From the NCBI GenBank assembly GCA_947630775.1, contig CANRIY010000043.1, forward strand, positions 1 to 11,728: a stretch of 11,728 nucleotides of DNA, written 5' to 3'. The DNA comes from an uncultured Clostridia bacterium (lineage in GTDB: Bacteria > Bacillota > Clostridia > Christensenellales > Borkfalkiaceae). The translations under genes and the position numbers were made by a program. Shown in pieces: positions 6,360-11,728 of this stretch. Each line of letters begins with the position of its first letter. The first letter of the stretch is position 1. The notes below the pieces were generated by a model. It was not told the DNA's origin and did not search any database. It worked only from the letters and a program-made list of their open reading frames with translations.

Positions 6360-6398
6360 ATTGTATTTCACGGGATATCCCGTCAATTTTATCTTATG
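6360..6398 (-). promoter_or_regulatory. Candidate promoter region of the Cys/Asn-rich gene with palindromic operator
   Basis: A perfect 14-bp palindrome, ACGGGATATCCCGT, lies at 6370-6383. On the minus strand it sits between TTGACG (6381-6386) and TACAAT (6360-6365), but that spacer is only 15 bases. Transcription from there would begin at or past the ribosome binding site, which makes this reading doubtful. An alternative is CATAAGATA (6390-6398), which fits the mother-cell sigma-K -10 pattern CATANNNTA and has CAC 17 bases upstream. The palindrome would then sit at the start of the mRNA. The palindrome is certain; the promoter choice is not. Confidence 0.4.
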
Positions 6399-6426
6399 AA
6401 ATTGTTCCTCTTTTCGTGCCCGAAAG

Positions 6427-6455
6427 TTGACAGTTTCGGATTTTAGGTTTATACT
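6427..6455 (+). promoter_or_regulatory. SigA-type promoter for the YiiX-like gene
   Basis: TTGACA (6427-6432), a 17-base spacer and TATACT (6450-6455) form a near-consensus promoter. The predicted start near 6462 gives a short leader of about 15 bases, which holds the ribosome binding site AGGGGAGG. Confidence 0.88.
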
Positions 6456-6476
6456 ATTTTGCAGGGGAGGCGCGCA

Positions 6477-7349
6477 ATGCGGAGCTTACGGAGATCGGTA
6501 TTTCTTCTATTTCTCATCGGCACGGTTTTCTGCCTGACGGTAGCGTCCGCGGGCATCTTTTTCCTTGTTGCCGACGCCGTTTGCGAGACGGCCGCCCGTT
6601 TTGTCCCCTCTTACGAAAAAGCCGACCTCGGGCCTCTCATCGAAAAAGAGGTCTGGACGGAGGAGGACTACGATCTCATCTACCGCCAGACGGGGCTTGC
6701 GAGGGCGGGCGCGGACAGCGTTCCGCGGAGCGATCTCAAAAAATTTCAGGACGCATTTTTCTTCGAGGGGGAGATCTATCATGAGATGACGACCCCCATC
6801 ACGCCGCACGACAAGCTCCGCGACCCCGCGACGAAACGCGATGTTACGGCGCCCGTCGTTCCGCTCGAAGAGGGCGACATCATTCTGACTTCGACGACCC
6901 ATCTCTTCGGCTGGCGGCACGGGCATGCGGGGCTCGTCGTCAACGGAACTCTCGGCTCAACGCTCGAATCCTTCTCGATCGGCGTGGATTCGGGTACCAA
7001 AACCGGCGGCGTGCGCTGGTTTGCGCGCTCCACGAACTTTATGGTGCTCCGCCTCAAAGGCGCAACTGCGGAGGAGCGGAAAAAGATCGCGGACGACGCC
7101 GCAAGGGAGCTGAAAGGACTCTCCTATAACGTCTTTTTGGGCTTCTTCCTGCCCAAGGATCAATGCGAGAACGGCAGAACGCCGACAGCCACGCACTGCT
7201 CCCACCTCGTCTGGCAGGCATATAAAAATGCGGGGTACGACATCGATCCGACGGGCGGTCCCCTCGTGACTCCCGACGACATCGCGAACTGCCCGCTCTT
7301 CGAGGTCGTACAAATCTACGGCTTCGATCCTGATAAGCTCTGGAAATAA
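6477..7349 (+). CDS. Membrane-anchored permuted NlpC/P60 (YiiX-like) hydrolase
   Basis: The 290-residue protein has one N-terminal hydrophobic segment (about residues 7-34) preceded by Arg residues, so it is probably a signal anchor with the domain outside the membrane. The C-terminal half resembles circularly permuted NlpC/P60 (YiiX/YebB-type) papain-like enzymes, in which the His comes before the Cys. EEGDIILTST leads to RHGHAGLVV with H150, and THCSHLVWQAYKNAGYDI carries the likely nucleophile C241. Such enzymes are cysteine peptidases, amidases or acyl hydrolases acting on cell-wall peptides or lipids; the substrate here is unknown. The ATG at 6477 is chosen because AGGGGAGG lies about 6 bases upstream; a TTG at 6459 would precede that site. 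It is the only plus-strand gene, monocistronic, with its own promoter and a shared terminator. Confidence 0.8.
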   Translation: MRSLRRSVFLLFLIGTVFCLTVASAGIFFLVADAVCETAARFVPSYEKADLGPLIEKEVWTEEDYDLIYRQTGLARAGADSVPRSDLKKFQDAFFFEGEIYHEMTTPITPHDKLRDPATKRDVTAPVVPLEEGDIILTSTTHLFGWRHGHAGLVVNGTLGSTLESFSIGVDSGTKTGGVRWFARSTNFMVLRLKGATAEERKKIADDAARELKGLSYNVFLGFFLPKDQCENGRTPTATHCSHLVWQAYKNAGYDIDPTGGPLVTPDDIANCPLFEVVQIYGFDPDKLWK

Positions 7350-7352
7350 ACA

Positions 7353-7398
7353 ATGCGAAGCGCCGCCCCGCGTGTTCACGCGGGGCGGCGCTTCGCAT
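7353..7398. terminator. Bidirectional terminator between convergent genes
   Basis: Arms of 22 bases at 7353-7374 and 7377-7398 are perfect reverse complements with only TT between them. The plus-strand YiiX-like gene stops at 7349 and the minus-strand aldo/keto reductase at 7410, so one stem serves both. On the minus strand TGTTTATTT follows the stem; on the plus strand the downstream DNA is AT-rich without a real T run, so termination is probably better for the reductase transcript. Confidence 0.88.
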
Positions 7399-7409
7399 AC
7401 AAATTCAAT

Positions 7410-8372
7410 TTACAGTGCTCCGACGACCTTGTGCGGGAGGTAGAGCTCGTTGAGATAGGTCACGTCCTCATCGGAAAGTTCAAGATCCATCGCCCCCACC
7501 GCTTCATGGAGATACTTGGGTTTTGTGATGCCGACGATCGGGGAAGTCATGCCTTGGCGCAAATGCCATGCGAGGGTGATCTGCGTCATCGTGACGCCGT
7601 ATTTTTCGGCAAGCTCATGGATACGGGCGACGATCGCCGCGTCCTGCGCTTCGGTACTGTCGTACTTCTTCGCCGCCATGGCATCCGTGCGGCTACGGAG
7701 AGAATCGGAATGCCAGTCTGGACGGCAGCATCTTCCCGAAGCAAGCGGGCTGTACGGCGTGAGCGCCACGTTCATCATGCGGCAGAGCGGGATCATCTCC
7801 CGTTCGTCCTCGCGGTAGAGCGGATTATAGTGGTTCTGCATGGAGACGAACTGCGTCCAGCCGTTGCGTTCGGCGACGTGCTGCATATTGTGGAACTGGT
7901 AGGCGTACATCGCCGATGCGCCGAGCGCGCGGACTTTGCCCGCACGGACGAGCGAATGGAGCGCTTCCATCGTCTCCTCGACGGGCGTATCATAATCGAA
8001 GCGGTGGATGATATAGAGGTCCACATAGTCCGTCCCAAGGCGTTTGAGAGAGCCGTCGATCTCCCGAAGGATCGCCTCTTTGGAAAGGTGCCCCTCGTTG
8101 AAGTAGACCTTCGTCGCGATGACGACCTTGTCGCGCGGGACAAGATTTTTGATCGCCCGCCCGAGATACTCTTCACTCGTGCCGTGGGAATATTTATTTG
8201 CTGTGTCGAAAAAGTTGACGCCCGCGTCAAGCGCAAGTTTCACCATATCCTGCGTTTCATCGGGGCCGAGCGTCCAGAGATGGAAGTCCTCCGAGGGTTT
8301 CCCGAAGCTCATGCACCCGATCGAGAGGCGGGAGACTTCGATCCCGCTGTTTCCGAGCATTGCGTATTTCAT
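7410..8372 (-). CDS. Aldo/keto reductase
   Basis: A 320-residue NAD(P)H-dependent oxidoreductase with the TIM-barrel AKR fold. The catalytic tetrad is present: D56 and Y61 (FFDTANKYSHG), K88 (VIATKV) and H123 (IIHRFD). The cofactor-binding end shows TPYSPLASG at about 205-213 and PIVGITKP at 278-285. It resembles the cytosolic AKR group that reduces short aldehydes or sugar-derived carbonyls; the substrate cannot be read from sequence. The pair C215 C216 in SGRCCRPDW is unusual but not diagnostic. The ATG at 8372 has AAGGAG about 6 bases upstream; a TTG at 8387 would place that site inside the gene. It lies 28 bases past the rny terminator, and I see no promoter of its own there, so expression may depend on read-through or on a promoter within rny. 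Confidence 0.94.
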   Translation of the reverse strand: MKYAMLGNSGIEVSRLSIGCMSFGKPSEDFHLWTLGPDETQDMVKLALDAGVNFFDTANKYSHGTSEEYLGRAIKNLVPRDKVVIATKVYFNEGHLSKEAILREIDGSLKRLGTDYVDLYIIHRFDYDTPVEETMEALHSLVRAGKVRALGASAMYAYQFHNMQHVAERNGWTQFVSMQNHYNPLYREDEREMIPLCRMMNVALTPYSPLASGRCCRPDWHSDSLRSRTDAMAAKKYDSTEAQDAAIVARIHELAEKYGVTMTQITLAWHLRQGMTSPIVGITKPKYLHEAVGAMDLELSDEDVTYLNELYLPHKVVGAL

Positions 8373-8400
8373 AGAACTCTCCTTCAAATCACTTCTTGTG

Positions 8401-8426
8401 AAAAGATCCCCGTGCGGGGATCTTTT
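8401..8426 (-). terminator. Intrinsic terminator of rny
   Basis: The arms AAAAGATCCCCG and CGGGGATCTTTT (8401-8412 and 8415-8426) are perfect complements around a 2-base gap. On the minus strand this gives an A run, GATCCCCG, CGGGGATC and TTTT, 3 bases after the rny stop codon. On the plus strand it is also followed by TTTTTGTTTATTTT, but no plus-strand gene ends here. Confidence 0.85.
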
Positions 8427-8429
8427 TGT

Positions 8430-10070
8430 TTATTTTGCGTATTCGACGCTTCGGAATTCGCGGATGACGTTGACTTTGATCTGCCCCGGGTATTCGAGCT
8501 CGTTCTCGATCTTCTTGGCAATGTCCTTCGCGAGGAAGAGCGCCTGCGCGTCGTCCACTTGGTCGGGCTTGACGATGACGCGGACTTCCCTGCCCGCCTG
8601 GATCGCATAGCACTTGTCGACGCCCTTGAAGGAAGAACCGATCTCCTCGAGCTTTTCGAGACGCTTGACGTACCCCGCGCCCGTCTCCCTTCTTGCCCCC
8701 GGGCGGGCGCCCGAGATCGCGTCCGCCGCCTGCACGAGGACGGCTTCGACCGTCTTGGGTTCCACATCGCCGTGGTGCGCCATGATCGCATTGACGATCA
8801 TCGCGTTTTCCTTATACTTTTTGGCGACTTCCGCGCCGAGCTGGATATGCGTACCCTCCTGCTCGTGGTCGACCGCCTTGCCGATGTCGTGCAGAAGCCC
8901 CGCACGCTTGGCGAAATTGACATCGAGCCCAAGCTCCTGCGCCATGAGCCCCGCGAGCTGTGACACCTCGATGGAGTGGCGGTAGACGTTCTGCCCGTAA
9001 CTTGTCCTGAATTTGAGCCGCCCGAGGAGTTTGATGATCTCGGGGTGCAGATTGTAGACGTTCGTTTCGAACATCGCGCTTTCGCCCGCCTCTTTGATCT
9101 CTTGGTCGAGCTCCTTCTGCACCTTTTCCACCGTCTCCTCGATGCGGGCGGGATGGATGCGGCCGTCCGAGATGAGCTTTTCGAGCGTAAGACGGGCGAC
9201 TTCCCTTCTGACGGGATCGAATCCCGAGAGAAGGACGACTTCGGGGGTATCGTCGATGACGAGCTCGATCCCCGTCGCATTCTCGATGGCGCGGATATTT
9301 CTGCCCTCTCTGCCGATGATACGCGCCTTCATATCGTCGTTGGGAAGGGGCACGACAGAGACGGTCGACTCGGACGCCTGATCGGCGGCGCAACGCTGGA
9401 TGGCGAGCGTGATGATGCTCTTCGCGTTGAAATCCGCCTCTTCCTTCGCCTGCTGTTCGAGGTTGCGGACCTGCACGGCGAGGTCCCGCCTCGTCTCGTC
9501 CATGATCTCCTCGGTGAGCTGCTTTTTCGCCTCGTCCTTGGTGAGCTGGGAAATGCGCTCGAGCTCTTCGACCATGAGTTCGTGCTGGCGGGAGACGAGC
9601 TCCTGTGTCTTTTGCACTTCGTCGAGCTTTTTCTGTGCTTCTTCGATCTTTTGGTTGGCATTGTTGAGCCGCGCGTCGAGAGATTGCTCCTTGCGGGAGA
9701 GTTCGGTCTCCTTCTTTTCGAGTGCGTCTTCCTGCCTGTTGAGACGGTCTTCCACGCGCTTTTGCTCGGCGCGCTTCTCCTTCATCTCCTGTTCGAACTC
9801 GTTTCTTCGCTTCAGATCCTGTTCCTTCGCCTCTAAAATTGCTTCCTTTTTGCGCTGCTTGATCTCGCTGTCCGCTTTTTCAAGCATTTCCTCAACTTGC
9901 TTTTGGGTTGCGTCAAGTTTCTGTTCCGATCTCTTTTGGGAAACTTTTTTGAGTACTTGCCATGTGACGACGGCGGCGATCCCCGCGCCGAGGACAAGGG
10001 CAAGAACGATGAGCCCGACCGCAAGACCGGTGTTCATCGTAAGGAGCAGGCTGCCAAAATTTGCCATCAT
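8430..10070 (-). CDS. rny: Ribonuclease Y
   Basis: RNase Y is the membrane-bound endoribonuclease that starts much mRNA decay and processing in Firmicutes. The 546-residue protein has an N-terminal transmembrane helix (about 15-40, AVGLIVLALVLGAGIAAVV). A long charged coiled coil follows (about 45-215). The KH domain has GREG at 253-256 (IIGREGRNIRAIENATGIEL). An HD phosphohydrolase domain follows with H365, the HD pair H394-D395 (GLLHDIGKAV), H432-H433 and D450. It is slightly longer than the usual roughly 520 residues because of the coiled coil. TGAGGAGG precedes two adjacent ATGs: 10070 (5-base spacing) and 10067 (8-base spacing). The second is equally plausible and shortens the protein by one residue. 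It has a consensus promoter and its own terminator, so it is a single-gene unit. Confidence 0.97.
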   Translation of the reverse strand: MMANFGSLLLTMNTGLAVGLIVLALVLGAGIAAVVTWQVLKKVSQKRSEQKLDATQKQVEEMLEKADSEIKQRKKEAILEAKEQDLKRRNEFEQEMKEKRAEQKRVEDRLNRQEDALEKKETELSRKEQSLDARLNNANQKIEEAQKKLDEVQKTQELVSRQHELMVEELERISQLTKDEAKKQLTEEIMDETRRDLAVQVRNLEQQAKEEADFNAKSIITLAIQRCAADQASESTVSVVPLPNDDMKARIIGREGRNIRAIENATGIELVIDDTPEVVLLSGFDPVRREVARLTLEKLISDGRIHPARIEETVEKVQKELDQEIKEAGESAMFETNVYNLHPEIIKLLGRLKFRTSYGQNVYRHSIEVSQLAGLMAQELGLDVNFAKRAGLLHDIGKAVDHEQEGTHIQLGAEVAKKYKENAMIVNAIMAHHGDVEPKTVEAVLVQAADAISGARPGARRETGAGYVKRLEKLEEIGSSFKGVDKCYAIQAGREVRVIVKPDQVDDAQALFLAKDIAKKIENELEYPGQIKVNVIREFRSVEYAK

Positions 10071-10111
10071 GACTGCCTCCTCAGAATAAAATTTCGACTT
10101 ATATCCCAGAA

Positions 10112-10130
10112 CTGTCCGAAAAATGGACAG
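10112..10130 (-). promoter_or_regulatory. Hairpin in the rny 5' leader
   Basis: CTGTCC and GGACAG (10112-10117, 10125-10130) can pair around a 7-base A/T-rich loop, in the middle of the roughly 75-base predicted rny leader. It is a modest 6-bp stem. A role in mRNA stability or autoregulation of RNase Y is possible but unproven. Confidence 0.4.
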
Positions 10131-10151
10131 ATATAGGCATTGTCGTAAAGT

Positions 10152-10180
10152 ATTATACAATATTTTGTCTTTGCTGTCAA
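10152..10180 (-). promoter_or_regulatory. Consensus SigA promoter for rny
   Basis: On the minus strand, perfect TTGACA (10175-10180) and perfect TATAAT (10152-10157) are separated by 17 bases. Start is expected near 10144. Runs of A on the template-upstream side (about 10201-10237) could act as curved DNA or an UP-like element. This is the strongest-looking promoter in the window. Confidence 0.93.
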
Positions 10181-10234
10181 TGGGTTACCGTCACATTGCG
10201 CCGTTTTTGTAAAAATTTTTTTCGGATTTTTGAA

Positions 10235-10300
10235 AAACCCCTCAGTCACCTGCGGTGACTGCTCCCCTACAAGGGGAGCCAAGAGGCGGGGCGGCGTGAC
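10235..10300. repeat. Intergenic palindromic repeat, copy A
   Basis: A 66-bp unit made of two hairpins. The first is CAGTCACC TGC GGTGACTG (10243-10261, 8 bp). The second is GCTCCCCT ACA AGGGGAGC (10261-10279, 8 bp). A GC-rich tail ending GGGGCGGCGTGAC follows. It matches copy B at 62 of 66 positions, in the same orientation. It resembles the short palindromic intergenic repeats I remember from gut Clostridia; that comparison is from memory. Confidence 0.88.
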
Positions 10301-10313
10301 AAGCGGTTGTCCC

Positions 10314-10377
10314 CTTGCTGCCCCTTTCAGGGGAAGTCCCCGAAGGGGAAAGGGGTTCCCAAAAAAACGGCAGCAAG
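10314..10377. repeat. Nested inverted repeat between the two repeat copies
   Basis: CTTGCTGCC (10314-10322) pairs with GGCAGCAAG (10369-10377). Inside, CCCCTTTC (10321-10328) pairs with GAAAGGGG (10348-10355), and GGGG/CCCC can pair in the centre. It forms a folded module distinct from the flanking 66-bp copies and contains no open frame of note. Confidence 0.7.
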
Positions 10378-10443
10378 AAACCCCTCAGTCATCTGCGATG
10401 ACAGCTCCCCTACAAGGGGAGCCAAGGGGCGGGGCGGCGTGAC
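10378..10443. repeat. Intergenic palindromic repeat, copy B
   Basis: A second 66-bp copy in direct orientation to copy A with four differences. Two of these (C to T in the left arm, G to A in the right arm of the first hairpin: GTCATC TGC GATGAC) keep the stem paired. The second hairpin is unchanged. A degenerate partial third copy of the second hairpin follows at about 10444-10467 (GGCTCCCCTATGAGGGAAGG). Confidence 0.88.
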
Positions 10444-10474
10444 GGCTCCCCTATGAGGGAAGGCAAGGTGACGC

Positions 10475-10502
10475 AAAAACCGCCCCGATCTTATCGAAGC
10501 GG
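10475..10502 (-). terminator. Intrinsic terminator overlapping the tsaD stop codon
   Basis: On the minus strand CCGCTTCGAT AAG ATCGGGGCGG TTTTT forms a 10-bp stem, with two central U.G wobbles, a 3-base loop and five U residues. The left arm encodes the last residues of TsaD, and the TAA stop (10491-10493) lies at the loop. It insulates tsaD from the repeats and rny. Confidence 0.8.
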
Positions 10503-11501
10503 AATGCTTGCACAGGCGTTGAGGGAGAGCGGGGAGAAGTTGCCCGCTTCATACTGGATGAGTCCTTCGGCGGCGATCATGGCGGCGTTATCCGTACAGC
10601 GCCGCTTTTCGGGAAGGACGAGCCTGAGCCCTGCCCGACTGCATGCGGACTGCAAGCGTTCCCGCAGGTACCCGTTCGCGACGACCCCGCCGCCCGCGGT
10701 CACGGTTTTGACATGCCGCTCAAGCGCCCCCTCCACCGTCTTTTCGGCGAGGATATCAAGCGCGGCGGACTGGAAGGAAGCGGCAACGTCCGCCTTCGAC
10801 CAAGCCTCCCCCTTTTGCTCCTTGGTGTGCACATAGTTGATGATGTGCGTTTTGAGCCCGCTGTAAGAGAAGTCGTACCCCCCCAAGCCCTTGAGCATCT
10901 TGGGCATGGGTACCACGTTTTTGCCCTCTCTTGCGAGTTTTTCGACATGGGGCCCCCCGGGATAGGGAAGTCCCAGCACGCGGGCGACCTTATCGAACGC
11001 CTCTCCCGCGGCGTCGTCGAGGGTGCCGCCGAGGACTTCGAACTTGGTCGGCGTCTCGGTATAGAGGATCGCCGTGTGCCCCCCGCTCGCGAGGAGCGTG
11101 ATGAAGGGCGGGGCGAGCGTTTCGTCCTCGAGATAGCATGCCGCAAGGTGCCCGCGGCTATGGTTGACCCCGATGAGGGGAATATCAAGCCCGTAGGCGA
11201 ACCCTTTCGCGAAGGAGAGCCCCACGAGAAGGGCGCCGAGCAGTCCCGCGCCGTAGGTAACGGCGACTGCGTCGAACTCCTCTTTTTTGACGTCCGCACT
11301 GCATAGCGCCCGCCGCACGACTTCATCCACCGCGTCGCTGTGGACGCGCGAGGCGATCTCGGGCACGACGCCGCCGTATTTGGCCTGCACGGAGGCGGAC
11401 GAAATGATCTCATCCGAAAGTAAAGTGCGACCGCGGATCACTGCCGCGGCCGTTTCGTCACAGGATGATTCAATTCCCAAAATCAACGGAGATTTTTTCA
11501 T
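10491..11501 (-). CDS. tsaD: tRNA N6-threonylcarbamoyladenosine synthesis protein TsaD
   Basis: TsaD, with TsaB and TsaE, transfers the threonylcarbamoyl group from TC-AMP to A37 of ANN-decoding tRNAs. The 336-residue protein is of normal length and has the ASKHA fold. The opening is LILGIESSCDETAAAVI. Metal ligands are H114 and H118 (NHSRGHLAA) and D304 (CTDNAAMIA), with SGGHT at 139-143 and GGGVVANGYLR at 270-280. Arg in HSRGH, where I recall a small or acidic residue in many relatives, is a minor variation. The ATG at 11501 has no good Shine-Dalgarno. A TTG at 11510, adding three residues, has GGGGGA 5 bases upstream and may be the real start. It follows prfB by about 21 bases, suggesting coupled expression, and ends in a terminator overlapping the stop. 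Confidence 0.96.
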   Translation of the reverse strand: MKKSPLILGIESSCDETAAAVIRGRTLLSDEIISSASVQAKYGGVVPEIASRVHSDAVDEVVRRALCSADVKKEEFDAVAVTYGAGLLGALLVGLSFAKGFAYGLDIPLIGVNHSRGHLAACYLEDETLAPPFITLLASGGHTAILYTETPTKFEVLGGTLDDAAGEAFDKVARVLGLPYPGGPHVEKLAREGKNVVPMPKMLKGLGGYDFSYSGLKTHIINYVHTKEQKGEAWSKADVAASFQSAALDILAEKTVEGALERHVKTVTAGGGVVANGYLRERLQSACSRAGLRLVLPEKRRCTDNAAMIAAEGLIQYEAGNFSPLSLNACASIPLR

Positions 11502-11522
11502 GGATATCAAAACGATCCCCCA

Positions 11523-11728
11523 TCAGGTCTTTTTCAGATAGTCGATGATGAAACCTTGGATGTTGCCGTCCATCACGGCCTGCACGTCCCCCATCTCGTA
11601 CCCCGTCCGGTGGTCCTTGACGAGCGTATAGGGACAGAACACATAGGAGCGGATCTGCGAACCCCATTCGATCTTTTTCGTCTCCCCCTTGAGGGCGGCT
11701 TCCTGCGCAAGGCGCTCCTCGATCTGCT
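11523..11728 (-). CDS. prfB: Peptide chain release factor 2 (C-terminal end, cut by window edge)
   Basis: RF2 reads UGA and UAA stop codons and triggers peptide release on the ribosome. Only the last 67 residues are visible; the catalytic GGQ region and any programmed frameshift site lie outside the window. The tail is diagnostic: KKIEWGSQIRSYVF, then LVKDHRTGYEMGDVQAVMDG, and the ending FIIDYLKKT. RF1 lacks this WGSQIRSY-VKDHRT pattern. A Cys replaces the His usually found in SYVxHPY. It lies 21 bases upstream of tsaD with no terminator in the gap, so the two genes are probably co-transcribed. Confidence 0.95.
   Translation of the reverse strand, partial: QIEERLAQEAALKGETKKIEWGSQIRSYVFCPYTLVKDHRTGYEMGDVQAVMDGNIQGFIIDYLKKT

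Noticed and set aside
7353..8963. Plus-strand open frame of 536 codons
   Set aside because: Antisense to the aldo/keto reductase and rny, starts inside the terminator stem, and has no ribosome binding site or recognisable domain.
10235..10443. CRISPR-like array
   Set aside because: Only two full copies, each internally palindromic in two places, with one 77-base structured interval; no cas gene nearby.

Overview
The window is a GC-rich chromosomal segment from a Firmicutes-type bacterium, most likely a gut-type Clostridia lineage. Three things support this. The gene set is typical: a polC-locus gene next to ispG and rimP-nusA, RNase Y, NrdR, a YitT-family protein, RF2 and TsaD. Four to five promoters read as textbook SigA sites (TTGNNN, 17 bp, TATAAT). 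The intergenic palindromes around 10.2-10.5 kb resemble those I remember from gut Clostridia. The exact genus cannot be fixed from the sequence alone. Eleven of the twelve protein genes lie on the minus strand, so the region reads right to left.

From the right edge, the block opens with the 3' end of prfB (RF2), then tsaD, whose terminator overlaps its own stop codon. Next comes an intergenic cluster of palindromic repeats (10235-10467), then a consensus promoter and leader for rny (RNase Y). After the rny terminator sits an aldo/keto reductase gene. It converges on the window's only plus-strand gene, a membrane-anchored permuted NlpC/P60 (YiiX-like) protein, across a shared 22-bp terminator stem.

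The YiiX-like gene is divergent from an unusual 139-residue protein rich in Cys, Asn and Gly, which carries an internal 96-bp tandem duplication. A perfect 14-bp palindrome lies in the shared upstream region. This pair is the accessory-looking part of the window. Further left are a YitT/DUF2179 membrane protein with its own promoter and a small lipoprotein whose promoter appears to leave no 5' leader. Then come nrdR, ispG and a shortened polC-locus gene, closely packed. The polC-locus gene keeps an OB fold and an intact DEDDh exonuclease but has neither PHP nor polymerase domain. Finally, a separate promoter with a leader hairpin drives rimP-nusA, which runs off the left edge.

Most of the window is housekeeping: translation termination, tRNA t6A synthesis, mRNA decay, dNTP-dependent repression, isoprenoid synthesis, 30S maturation and transcription elongation. 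The points most worth a second look are the PolC-locus exonuclease, the Cys/Asn-rich repeat protein with its palindromic upstream region, the apparently leaderless lipoprotein gene, and the repeat cluster in which the two copies differ by compensatory stem changes.
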